Positions 1 to 5,544 of a stretch of DNA of 7,548 bases are shown here, piece after piece; within the stretch, counting starts at the first letter, position 1; every line of letters begins with the position of its first letter. The translations under genes and the position numbers were made by a program. The DNA lies in assembly GCA_029857925.1 (NCBI GenBank), contig JAOUGF010000090.1:1-7548 (forward strand), given 5' to 3'. The notes beneath the pieces are model-generated. The model had not been told where the DNA came from. It did not search any database and saw only the letters and a list, made by a program, of their open reading frames with translations. Origin of the DNA: Gammaproteobacteria bacterium. GTDB taxonomy: Bacteria; Pseudomonadota; Gammaproteobacteria; S012-40.

Positions 1-1
1 G

Positions 2-760
2 GGGACTAAGGGAAGCGTGGGGATAGGCACCCCTGGCAGTCTGTCGCGCGCAACGGGCCACCTGCGCAACGCGAATTCAACCTGCCTCAATGGAAAGCCG
101 TTTGTGGAGGACTTGTCGGCGTTACTAAATCGACCCCTGCGCGTCGCTAACGATGCCAACTGTTTTGCGCTTTCGGAAGCGACCGACGGCGCGGCAACGC
201 AGGCAGAGGTTGTGTTCGGGGTCATATTGGGCACAGGTGTCGGGGGCGGGGTCGTCGTGCGTCGACATGTATTGGACGGCCCTAACGGCATTGCAGGTGA
301 ATGGGGGCATAACCCGCTGCCGTGGCCCCGCCCCGAAGAACTGCCTGGACCTGCGTGTTATTGTGGGAAAAATGGCTGTATAGAGACGTTTTTATCCGGC
401 CCCGGTATGGCACTCGATTTTGCAGCGCTCCACCCAACGACGTTAACCGCACCCGAAATTGTGCAACTTTCCGAACAAGACCCCCACTCCAGCGCGGCCT
501 TGGCGATGCAACGCTACATAGACCGCCTTGCACGTGCGCTGGCGCACGTCATCAACATCCTAGACCCGGATGTGATTGTATTAGGTGGGGGGATGTCGAA
601 TATCCAGCACCTCTACCGGGAGGTGCCGCGTATCTGGGGTCGCTATGTATTTTCAGACCGGGTGGATACGCGCCTAGTGCCGCCGCGTTTTGGTGATTCC
701 AGCGGTGTGCGCGGGGCGGCCTGGCTATGGGCTGACCCGCGCGCTGGTTTGCCAGATTAG
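2..760 (+). CDS. mak: ROK-family sugar kinase, fructokinase Mak-like (5' truncated)
   Basis: This is the C-terminal part of a cytoplasmic ATP-dependent sugar kinase of the ROK family, closest by recall to Escherichia coli Mak (fructokinase, about 302 residues). The frame is open to the left edge, so the start and roughly 50-60 residues, including the N-terminal DxGGT phosphate-binding motif, lie outside the window. Visible hallmarks are NANST near the sugar site, the catalytic Asp in NDANC (codon at 152-154), GEWGHNPLPW with the zinc-ligand His (308-310), the zinc motif CYCGKNGC (356-379) followed by IETF, and the ATP-side segment ILDPDVIVLGGGMSN. The GEWGHNPLPW and CYCGK segments fit Mak better than NagK, the GlcNAc kinase. 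Family membership is secure; fructose as substrate is inferred. The stop codon overlaps the end of the convergent bactofilin gene. Confidence 0.9.
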   Translation, partial: GTKGSVGIGTPGSLSRATGHLRNANSTCLNGKPFVEDLSALLNRPLRVANDANCFALSEATDGAATQAEVVFGVILGTGVGGGVVVRRHVLDGPNGIAGEWGHNPLPWPRPEELPGPACYCGKNGCIETFLSGPGMALDFAALHPTTLTAPEIVQLSEQDPHSSAALAMQRYIDRLARALAHVINILDPDVIVLGGGMSNIQHLYREVPRIWGRYVFSDRVDTRLVPPRFGDSSGVRGAAWLWADPRAGLPD

Positions 761-1167
761 GCGCTGGCAGCGAGGCGGCGTAACGCGCCACCCAGAATAC
801 GATCCGGCCTAGGTAGCGCGCGTAGGCTCTTCTGCGGGGCTTGCATACGGCTCGTACCGTTTATCACAGCCCCGCTACGAATAACCAATGTCGTGGCTAA
901 TACATCCCCGACAATAACCGCAGATTCATGCAATTCTAGGCGTTCTCGTGCGGTAATATTGCCGTTCACCCGCCCTTTGATAATGACTACGTCGGCGTGT
1001 ACATCCCCATTCACTATGCCTGCTTCTGCAACAGTTAATAACCCTCTAACGCTGCTCGAACCCTCGACCGTACCTTCTACCAGAATATGACCAGCGGCCT
1101 CCAGATTGCCATGCACCGTTGTACCCTGGGCAATAATACTGATGGTGTGTCCTGCTGCTGTACCCAT
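757..1167 (-). CDS. bactofilin (polymer-forming cytoskeletal protein)
   Basis: A 136-residue bactofilin-like protein (DUF583 family). Such proteins self-assemble without nucleotide into filaments through a right-handed beta-helix and act in cell shape, envelope growth or localisation of partners. The sequence shows the expected pattern of short beta-strand rungs with repeated Gly and Val/Ile (GNLEAAGHILVEGTVEG, GDVHADVVIIKGRVNG) at residues of about 10-105, and a short basic Arg/Leu-rich tail (SLRALPRPDRILGGALRRL). I chose ATG at 1165-1167 because AGGAG lies 8 bases upstream; an in-frame start at 1200 would add 11 residues but has no comparable ribosome site. The gene stands alone, with no M23 peptidase gene beside it as is common for bactofilins. 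Its specific cellular role is unknown. Confidence 0.85.
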   Translation of the reverse strand: MGTAAGHTISIIAQGTTVHGNLEAAGHILVEGTVEGSSSVRGLLTVAEAGIVNGDVHADVVIIKGRVNGNITARERLELHESAVIVGDVLATTLVIRSGAVINGTSRMQAPQKSLRALPRPDRILGGALRRLAASA

Positions 1168-1175
1168 TGTGACGA

Positions 1176-1180
1176 CTCCT
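1176..1180 (-). promoter_or_regulatory. Ribosome binding site of the bactofilin gene
   Basis: AGGAG on the minus strand, 8 bases before ATG 1167. It decides between this start and the upstream in-frame start at 1200. Confidence 0.7.
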
Positions 1181-1239
1181 CTACCGAACCCAAATAACAC
1201 CGTTGGACTATGCAGTAGGTATCGGCAGCAAACGAGGAC

Positions 1240-1262
1240 GTTACATAGTTTTTACGTGTAAC
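1240..1262. repeat. Short inverted repeat in the bactofilin/mtnD divergent region
   Basis: GTTACA (1240-1245) and TGTAAC (1257-1262) form a 6-bp perfect dyad with an 11-base spacer. It lies upstream of the bactofilin start, where a weak minus-strand promoter (TTGTTA near 1270, TATGTA near 1244-1249) may also sit, so it could be an operator. A dyad of this length can easily occur by chance. Confidence 0.25.
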
Positions 1263-1300
1263 AATTAACAACTCAGTCGCACTTTTGTAGATGCCTTTTC

Positions 1301-1328
1301 TTTCCATTATTTATTCAGCGGTTATAAT
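1301..1328 (+). promoter_or_regulatory. Probable sigma-70-type promoter of mtnD-mtnC
   Basis: A -35 element TTTCCA (1301-1306, four of six consensus bases), a 16-base spacer and a perfect -10 element TATAAT (1323-1328). Transcription would start near 1335 and leave a leader of nearly 90 bases before mtnD. I looked for a SAM-type riboswitch in that leader, since this is a methionine pathway, and recognised none. Confidence 0.6.
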
Positions 1329-1422
1329 GAGAGGTAACGCTTACAAGTTCCGGGTTACGCCTGGTTTAAACGCCCCACTATGGTTACAATTCACTTAAGC
1401 AACCCCGTCCTGGAGAGACTCT

Positions 1423-1968
1423 ATGAGCCAACTCAAAATTTTTCCTGAAAACAACCCTCAAGCTGCCGAAATTATTAGCAATTTCGACGAAATGGCGAGT
1501 CGTCTCCATGGTATAGGGGTACGTTTCGAACGCTGGCAGGCCCATCAACCCCTGAGCGACGGCGCCAGTCAAGATGATGTGTTGGCGGCCTATCGCGGCC
1601 CCGTAGATCGGCTAATGAAGGAATATAATTTCAAATCGGCCGATGTGATTTCATTGCGTCCCGACCATCCCGACAAGGTCGCATTACGCAACAAATTTCT
1701 CGATGAACACGCCCACTCCGATTTTGAAGTACGTTTCTTCGTGGACGGACTAGGCCTCTTCTACATCCACGCCCATCAACACGTCTATGGCGTATTGTGT
1801 GAAAAAGGTGACCTCATTTCCGTGCCTGCAGACACCAAGCACTGGTTTGACATGGGGCCACAACCGCAATTTAAGTGTATACGCTTGTTCACGACCCCCG
1901 AAGGGTGGGTCGCAAAATACACCGGTGACACCATCGCGAAAAAATTCCCGACACTCGATCAATTTTAA
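1423..1968 (+). CDS. mtnD: acireductone dioxygenase (ARD)
   Basis: MtnD oxidises the acireductone 1,2-dihydroxy-5-(methylthio)pentene-3-one with O2. The Fe(II) form gives 4-methylthio-2-oxobutanoate plus formate, the last step before transamination to methionine; the Ni(II) form gives an off-pathway CO-releasing reaction. It is a cytoplasmic cupin of 181 residues, the usual length. The metal ligands are all visible: His96 and His98 in EHAHSDFEVRFFVDG, Glu102 in the same motif, and His140 in PADTKHWFD. These positions equal those known for the Klebsiella enzyme. The ATG at 1423 has GGAG seven bases upstream. It is followed after 67 bases by mtnC on the same strand, probably in one transcript from the promoter at about 1301-1328. 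Confidence 0.96.
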   Translation: MSQLKIFPENNPQAAEIISNFDEMASRLHGIGVRFERWQAHQPLSDGASQDDVLAAYRGPVDRLMKEYNFKSADVISLRPDHPDKVALRNKFLDEHAHSDFEVRFFVDGLGLFYIHAHQHVYGVLCEKGDLISVPADTKHWFDMGPQPQFKCIRLFTTPEGWVAKYTGDTIAKKFPTLDQF

Positions 1969-1975
1969 ATTATCC

Positions 1976-2016
1976 CACGCCGGCCTTGCTAGTACTCATC
2001 AGCGGGAAACGGCGTG
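1976..2016 (+). other. Stem-loop candidate between mtnD and mtnC
   Basis: CACGCCG (1976-1982) pairs with CGGCGTG (2010-2016), a 7-bp perfect stem with a 27-base loop, 19 bases before the mtnC ATG. No U-tract follows, so it does not look like a terminator. It may tune the downstream gene or be chance. Confidence 0.25.
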
Positions 2017-2035
2017 TTTGACACGGATTCTACGC

Positions 2036-2716
2036 ATGCCGATCAAGGCCATCGTCACAGATATCGAAGGCACAACGTCTTCACTTTCTTTTGTAAAAGA
2101 AGTCCTGTTTCCGTATGCCCGCGAACATCTTGCAGGTTATGTGCGCACCCATGCCGACACCCCGGAGGTACGTAAGGAACTTGCTTTAGTCCATCAGATC
2201 GTCGGCAGCACAATGACATTGGACAACACCATCGCGCAACTCATTCGCTGGATAGACGAAGATAAGAAAATCACACCGCTTAAGACTCTACAAGGTTATA
2301 TTTGGGAAGAAGGTTATCGGAATCATCGATTCTTAGGGCATATCTACGACGATGCAGTCATCGCGCTGCGCAACTGGCATGCGGCCGGTAAAAAATTATA
2401 TGTATATTCATCCGGATCGGTGCAGGCGCAAAAATTATTATACAGACATACCGCGTACGGTGATCTGACTCCGCTGTTTACTGACTATTTTGACACACGC
2501 ATCGGTGCGAAAGTGGATGCAATGTCCTACCGGCACATTGCGGAAACCGCCCATCTGCCACCTGCACAGATATTATTTTTATCTGACATCGTCGCAGAAT
2601 TGGACGCCGCCGTACTCGCAGGCATGCAAACCTACTGGTTAGTGCGCGAGGGCGCACCTACCCTATCAAGCGCGCACCGGATCGCGCGGAATTTTGGCGA
2701 GATAGAGGTAAAATAA
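2036..2716 (+). CDS. mtnC: enolase-phosphatase E1 (2,3-diketo-5-methylthiopentyl-1-phosphate enolase/phosphatase)
   Basis: MtnC is a bifunctional HAD-superfamily enzyme. It enolises and then dephosphorylates 2,3-diketo-5-methylthiopentyl-1-phosphate to the acireductone used by MtnD. The 226-residue protein has the E1-type motif I DIEGT with nucleophile Asp9 and Glu11 in place of the usual second Asp, motif II SSGS at 125-128, the motif III Lys in GAK (159), and motif IV FLSDIVAELDAA with Asp184. The ATG at 2036 puts motif I right at the N terminus, as is normal for the family. The same frame is open upstream to 1787, but that stretch only shadows mtnD. The ribosome site is weak (GGA eight bases before ATG), so translation may depend partly on coupling to mtnD. 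No mtnB (dehydratase) lies in the pair or next to it. Confidence 0.95.
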   Translation: MPIKAIVTDIEGTTSSLSFVKEVLFPYAREHLAGYVRTHADTPEVRKELALVHQIVGSTMTLDNTIAQLIRWIDEDKKITPLKTLQGYIWEEGYRNHRFLGHIYDDAVIALRNWHAAGKKLYVYSSGSVQAQKLLYRHTAYGDLTPLFTDYFDTRIGAKVDAMSYRHIAETAHLPPAQILFLSDIVAELDAAVLAGMQTYWLVREGAPTLSSAHRIARNFGEIEVK

Positions 2717-2762
2717 CGCCCAACGTTTCACCCACCAAACGCGTCGGCGCGCTCAAACGCAA

Positions 2763-2786
2763 CGCTACTGCGCCTGCGCAGTAGCG
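2763..2786. repeat. Perfect 11-bp inverted repeat over the end of the first DUF2914 gene
   Basis: CGCTACTGCGC (2763-2773) and GCGCAGTAGCG (2776-2786) are perfect inverted copies with a 2-base centre. The repeat covers the stop codon and last codons of the minus-strand DUF2914 gene and lies 47 bases after the mtnC stop. It could protect 3' ends or block read-through between the converging transcripts, but neither strand has a U-tract, so a classical intrinsic terminator is not shown. Confidence 0.5.
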
Positions 2787-3256
2787 CTGGTGTCGCCATA
2801 AATAAAGGTATTAAACCCTAGCAAGATGCCATTACTGTCCAGCACTGACACCTTCCACTCCCCGCTAGCGGACGCAGGTAACGCCTTTGTAGAATACGCA
2901 CGAAAACGCCGACTGGTAACATCAAAACGCTGCTCGTGAAGTATCCTGCCGTTGTGCTCCCAACGATGTATGACCGCCTGCCCGGCCAGCCCAGTGATTT
3001 CAGAGAAAAAATAGACGCGTCCTACATGTTTATCTACCTGCACCAAATTATCGACGGGTTCACGATCCTGAATTGCGCTCGTAAATTGTGCGCGTTTGAT
3101 ATTTGCGCCCGTAGTTTCTTCGTGCGATCGACTTTCCTTCATGCCCGATACGCGCTCAACCGTCTCAGGCATTGCGCCGATGGCGTGTCGAACGACCGTA
3201 TCCGCGGATACGGATCCATAGTAAAAGCTAATACAAATCAACAATACCTTTCGCAT
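2765..3256 (-). CDS. exported DUF2914-family protein (short paralogue)
   Basis: A 163-residue protein with an N-terminal Sec-type signal (MRKVLLICISFYYGSVSA, probable cleavage after the last Ala), a short polar linker, and a C-terminal DUF2914 domain at about 55-155. Domain landmarks are RAQFTSAIQDREPVD, HRWEHNG, HEQRF and GEWKVSVLDSNG. The function of DUF2914 is not established; it is found in envelope or periplasmic proteins and has a predicted beta-sandwich look, with no catalytic motif that I can see. ATG 3256 was chosen because GGAGG lies six bases upstream and the signal peptide begins there; the longer frame to 3334 adds a basic segment without a ribosome site. The neighbour at 3501-4154 is a paralogue. 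A candidate promoter and strong leader hairpin lie upstream, and a perfect inverted repeat covers the stop. Confidence 0.85.
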   Translation of the reverse strand: MRKVLLICISFYYGSVSADTVVRHAIGAMPETVERVSGMKESRSHEETTGANIKRAQFTSAIQDREPVDNLVQVDKHVGRVYFFSEITGLAGQAVIHRWEHNGRILHEQRFDVTSRRFRAYSTKALPASASGEWKVSVLDSNGILLGFNTFIYGDTSATAQAQ

Positions 3257-3262
3257 TGCAAG

Positions 3263-3267
3263 CCTCC
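3263..3267 (-). promoter_or_regulatory. Ribosome binding site of the short DUF2914 gene
   Basis: GGAGG on the minus strand with a six-base spacer to ATG 3256. It is a strong consensus site that fixes the start and rejects the upstream extension to 3334. Confidence 0.75.
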
Positions 3268-3305
3268 GTTTATTTGCATTCCTGTTTAAAAACCTGCTGC
3301 ACTGT

Positions 3306-3349
3306 ACGCCCACTTCGCGTCGTGCCCCACGCACGACTTAAAGTGGCGT
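3306..3349 (-). other. Long leader hairpin of the short DUF2914 gene
   Basis: An inner stem GTCGTGC/GCACGAC (3319-3325 and 3331-3337) closes a 5-base loop. After a 3x3 internal loop, an outer stem pairs 3306-3315 with 3341-3349 (ACGC and CACTT with AAGTG and GCGT), with C3310 bulged. In total 16 pairs form over 44 bases. The structure would begin almost exactly at the predicted transcript start of the promoter at 3355-3383. It may stabilise the mRNA 5' end or be a regulatory element; no known RNA family was recognised. Confidence 0.5.
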
Positions 3350-3354
3350 CTGGT

Positions 3355-3383
3355 ATTGCACAACAGTAATGCACGCAGGTCAA
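3355..3383 (-). promoter_or_regulatory. Candidate promoter of the short DUF2914 gene
   Basis: On the minus strand, TTGACC (3383-3378) is separated by 17 bases from TGCAAT (3360-3355); the -35 matches five of six and the -10 four of six consensus positions. The predicted start near 3348 gives a leader of about 90 bases before ATG 3256. The second DUF2914 gene lies upstream on the same strand, so this would let the short gene be expressed separately. Confidence 0.5.
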
Positions 3384-3414
3384 GGAAAATAAGGGGTGGC
3401 GAGGAAATTCTCAA

Positions 3415-3430
3415 AAAAACGCGCGTTTTT
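3415..3430. terminator. Possible weak terminator downstream of the long DUF2914 gene
   Basis: A 16-base perfect palindrome, five A, CGCGCG, five T, lies about 70 bases past the stop of the gene at 3501-4154. Read on the minus strand it is followed by a further T-run, giving a GC centre plus U-tract arrangement. The GC stem is very short, so the call is tentative; it might instead be a protein-binding site. Confidence 0.3.
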
Positions 3431-3500
3431 CGCTAAAAATAAGACACACAACGAATGCAAATGTCGCTATTTTGCGCCAGTGGAGGTTTTTTTAAAATTA

Positions 3501-4154
3501 TCAGGGCGTTTCCGCAGTTGCATCCGGACGGCCAAACGTAAAGGTACTCGAGTTCAATACGACACCCTTACTATTGAGCACACTCACCTTCCACTCCCCC
3601 ACGAGATGCGGGTTGAGTGTTTTTCTAGAATACGTGCGATATCGTGCGGACCCCACCTGCAGACGTTGCTCGTGTTTAATTTGGCCTTGATGCTCCCAGC
3701 GGTGCATGATGAATTTTCCTGCCATACCCTTAATCTCAGTAAAATAATAAAGCTGGGTCTGCTTTACGTTGGTTAAATCCAGCTGATCTACGGGTTCGCG
3801 CGCATGAATGGCGCTGGTCAATTGGGCGCGCACTACTTCACCTGTCGCGCCATCCTGCGCCTGAGCTTGTTTGACTGTGGGTTGGATTGGCGTCTTAGGT
3901 GACGGCGAATTTGCTGGCACCTTGCGCTTTACTTCCGTCATTTTCGTGACGGTTGTCAAAGGTTTGGGCGCGATTACCTGGTAGGGGGCTGGGGCACGGG
4001 TAGGCTCTAAGCGCCTTGGTGCCGCAGCGGGCGGCATAGAACCCACCATTACAGAGGGATCCGTTTCCATTACATCTTGATTGGGTTGAGGCGCGGCAGA
4101 CACCGACAACGCCAGGCCAAGCACACTAAAAAGTATCGTCACGCGCAAATACAT
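3501..4154 (-). CDS. exported DUF2914-family protein with proline-rich linker (long paralogue)
   Basis: A 217-residue protein with a Sec signal (about 1-21, ending LSVSA before APQ), then a low-complexity Pro/Ala/Thr/Lys-rich segment at about 22-105 that looks disordered, then a C-terminal DUF2914 domain at 109-209. Landmarks are RAQLTSAIHAREPVD, HRWEHQG (from 151), HEQRL and GEWKVSVLNSKG (from 186). A hand alignment to the neighbouring short protein over the last 109 residues is ungapped with about 56 identities, so the two arose by duplication, while the linkers differ greatly. The basic Pro-rich linker could span or contact the cell wall; this is inference. The biochemical role is unknown. 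ATG 4154 directly starts the signal peptide, although its ribosome site is weak. Confidence 0.83.
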   Translation of the reverse strand: MYLRVTILFSVLGLALSVSAAPQPNQDVMETDPSVMVGSMPPAAAPRRLEPTRAPAPYQVIAPKPLTTVTKMTEVKRKVPANSPSPKTPIQPTVKQAQAQDGATGEVVRAQLTSAIHAREPVDQLDLTNVKQTQLYYFTEIKGMAGKFIMHRWEHQGQIKHEQRLQVGSARYRTYSRKTLNPHLVGEWKVSVLNSKGVVLNSSTFTFGRPDATAETP

Positions 4155-4170
4155 ACCAACACCCAGGAAT

Positions 4171-4184
4171 AAATATGTATATTT
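4171..4184. repeat. AT-rich palindrome upstream of the long DUF2914 gene
   Basis: AAATAT (4171-4176) and ATATTT (4179-4184) are perfect inverted copies around GT, 17 bases before ATG 4154 on the minus strand. The place suits an operator or the -10 region of that gene's promoter, but AT-rich dyads are common by chance and no convincing -35 was paired with it. Confidence 0.3.
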
Positions 4185-4244
4185 CAGGCAACAACTGTTC
4201 CGACTTTAAAAACAGCAAATGATGAAGTTCCCGAAGGACAGACA

Positions 4245-4427
4245 GTGGATATATACCGCATGATGAACGCCGCCAACGTCACACCCTGTTTCAAAGACAG
4301 CGAGTGGTTGCTGGGAACAGCCGTACTACGCCTGCAGACGCAGGGCAACCCGAATCCAGGGTGCCTGCCTCGCCAACTGGATCGCACCCCCCTTTTCATG
4401 AGTAAAAAGGGGGGTGGAAAAGAATGA
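4245..4427 (+). CDS. candidate small ORF of unknown function (60 residues), possibly a remnant
   Basis: A GTG-start frame with AAGGA six bases upstream encodes 60 residues and ends one base before the rplS stop on the other strand. The frame is open further left to 4173, giving about 84 codons without an ATG near the left end. The product begins MDIYRMMNAANVTPCF, has a Gln/Asn/Pro segment LQTQGNPNPGC and a basic Gly/Lys end, with no signal or membrane segment. I do not recognise it. Its last third is encoded by the hairpin at 4385-4416, which argues that the region is partly regulatory or degenerate. It could equally be a chance open frame. Confidence 0.2.
   Translation: MDIYRMMNAANVTPCFKDSEWLLGTAVLRLQTQGNPNPGCLPRQLDRTPLFMSKKGGGKE
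4385..4416 (-). terminator. Hairpin downstream of rplS, probable end of the rpsP-rplS operon
   Basis: CACCCCCCTTTT (4385-4396) and AAAAGGGGGGTG (4405-4416) form a perfect 12-bp stem with an 8-base loop, starting 11 bases after the rplS stop on the minus strand. The position is that of an operon terminator. There is no U-tract directly after the stem on either strand, so it may act as an mRNA-stabilising 3' end or a pause/Rho-assisted site rather than a classical intrinsic terminator. Confidence 0.5.
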
Positions 4428-4772
4428 CTACAATTTCTCTTTAATACGCGCAGCTTTACCTTGCAGATCACGCAGGTAATACAACTTGGCGCGACGCACA
4501 TCACCGCGGCGTTTGACTTCAACCGAGTCCACGATCGGACTGTGGATGGGGAATACGCGCTCCACACCTTCACCGTGCGACATTTTACGCACGGTAAATG
4601 AAGAATCCAGGCCGCGGCTACGCTTGGCGATGACCACGCCTTCAAACGCCTGTAGACGTTCGCGGGTGCCTTCCTTTACCTTCACTTGCACCACAACGGT
4701 GTCGCCAGGTTGGAATTCCGGCAAGGTGGACTTCATCTGTTCGGCATTGATTTGGTCGATCAAGGTACTCAT
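4428..4772 (-). CDS. rplS: 50S ribosomal protein L19
   Basis: L19 is a large-subunit protein at the interface with the 30S subunit. The 114-residue product has the full bacterial L19 pattern: PEFQPGDTVVVQVKVKEGTRERLQAFEGVVIA, then FTVRKMSHGEGVERVFPIHSP and the basic RRGDVRRAKLYYLRDLQGKAARIKEKL tail in short pieces along the chain; E. coli L19 has 115 residues. ATG 4772 was chosen because GGGAG lies eight bases upstream; an in-frame GTG at 4781 would overlap that site. It is the last gene of the rpsP-rimM-trmD-rplS operon, 15 bases after trmD, and is followed by a strong hairpin. Confidence 0.97.
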   Translation of the reverse strand: MSTLIDQINAEQMKSTLPEFQPGDTVVVQVKVKEGTRERLQAFEGVVIAKRSRGLDSSFTVRKMSHGEGVERVFPIHSPIVDSVEVKRRGDVRRAKLYYLRDLQGKAARIKEKL

Positions 4773-4780
4773 TACACTCA

Positions 4781-4785
4781 CTCCC
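4781..4785 (-). promoter_or_regulatory. Ribosome binding site of rplS
   Basis: GGGAG on the minus strand, eight bases before ATG 4772. It overlaps the alternative GTG codon at 4779-4781 and so favours the ATG start and a 114-residue L19. Confidence 0.65.
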
Positions 4786-4787
4786 GC

Positions 4788-5534
4788 TTACGCTTGTTCC
4801 TGCATTTCGGCTATAAACTCGTCCAATAACTGTTGCTGTTCGCGAGACAACTCCCGACCCGCGATTAAATCTGGCCGTCGCAGCCAAGTGCGACCCAACG
4901 CCTGTTTGAGGCGCCAGCGCCGGATATCTTCATGGTTGCCCGACAGTAGCACCGTCGGTACCGCAATTCCGTGTAAGACTTCGGGGCGCGTATAATGCGG
5001 ACAATCCAATAACCCTGTCATAAACGAGTCTTGTTGCGCCGATTCTTCGTGCCCTAACACCCCCGGCAACAACCGGGCAATGCCGTCTATCATTACCAGC
5101 AACGGCAATTCGCCGCCGCTCAACACATAATCACCGATCGACCATTCTTCGTCGATCTCACTCGCGATCAGCCGTTCATCTATGCCTTCATAGCGCCCGG
5201 CGATCATCACCAAACGCGGACGTTGCGCCAACTCCACCAACGCTTGCTGGGTCAATCGACGCCCCTGCGGTGACGCATAGACGACCGTTGTAGGTGCCGC
5301 ATCCGCCGCCTTTGCCGCGTGGATTGCTGCCCGTAACGGCGCAACCTTCATCACCATGCCCGGCCCGCCGCCGTAGGGTCTGTCGTCTACGGTACGGTGC
5401 CGATCCTGGGTGTAATCGCGAGGATTCCACCGTTCTAACTGCAACTGGCCACGTTTGATCGCGCGACCCACGACACCGTCTTCGGCCAACACATCGAACA
5501 TCTGCGGGAACAACGTGATCACGTCGATCCGCAT
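4788..5534 (-). CDS. trmD: tRNA (guanine37-N1)-methyltransferase
   Basis: TrmD transfers a methyl group from S-adenosylmethionine to N1 of G37 next to the anticodon of several tRNAs, preventing +1 frameshifts. It is an essential SPOUT-class trefoil-knot dimer. The 248-residue protein is of normal length and shows MRIDVITLFPQMF, the YGGGPGM loop (54-60), the SAM-site segments GRYEGIDERL (113-122) and SIGDYVLSGGELP (132-144), Arg154, and the catalytic Asp169 before SFMTGLLDCPHYTRP. Arg154 and Asp169 keep the E. coli numbering. The GAGG ribosome site (5542-5545) overlaps the rimM stop codon, with the ATG 10 bases past that stop, so translation is probably coupled to rimM. Confidence 0.97.
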   Translation of the reverse strand: MRIDVITLFPQMFDVLAEDGVVGRAIKRGQLQLERWNPRDYTQDRHRTVDDRPYGGGPGMVMKVAPLRAAIHAAKAADAAPTTVVYASPQGRRLTQQALVELAQRPRLVMIAGRYEGIDERLIASEIDEEWSIGDYVLSGGELPLLVMIDGIARLLPGVLGHEESAQQDSFMTGLLDCPHYTRPEVLHGIAVPTVLLSGNHEDIRRWRLKQALGRTWLRRPDLIAGRELSREQQQLLDEFIAEMQEQA

Positions 5535-5544
5535 CGTGGCACCT

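Noticed and set aside
322..696. A 124-codon plus-strand frame within mak
   Set aside because: It is a shadow of the well supported mak frame and has Pro/Arg/Cys-rich non-protein-like composition.
1385..1390. A second mtnD promoter with -10 TACAAT
   Set aside because: No acceptable -35 element lies 15 to 19 bases upstream, and the TATAAT promoter at 1323-1328 is much better.
1335..1422. A SAM-responsive riboswitch in the mtnD leader
   Set aside because: The leader is short (about 90 bases) and I could not recognise a conserved SAM-riboswitch core or a terminator/antiterminator pair.
1787..2035. An N-terminal extension of 83 residues to MtnC in the same frame
   Set aside because: It overlaps mtnD out of frame, and the HAD motif DIEGT must lie near the N terminus as it does with ATG 2036.
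2936..3289. A 117-codon plus-strand frame opposite the short DUF2914 gene
   Set aside because: The minus strand encodes a protein with a signal peptide, a ribosome site and a paralogue next door; the opposite frame has none of these.
4184..4645. A 153-codon minus-strand frame over the rplS 3' half and beyond
   Set aside because: Most of it is rplS read in another frame, with an unnatural Cys/Ser/Arg/Trp-rich composition.
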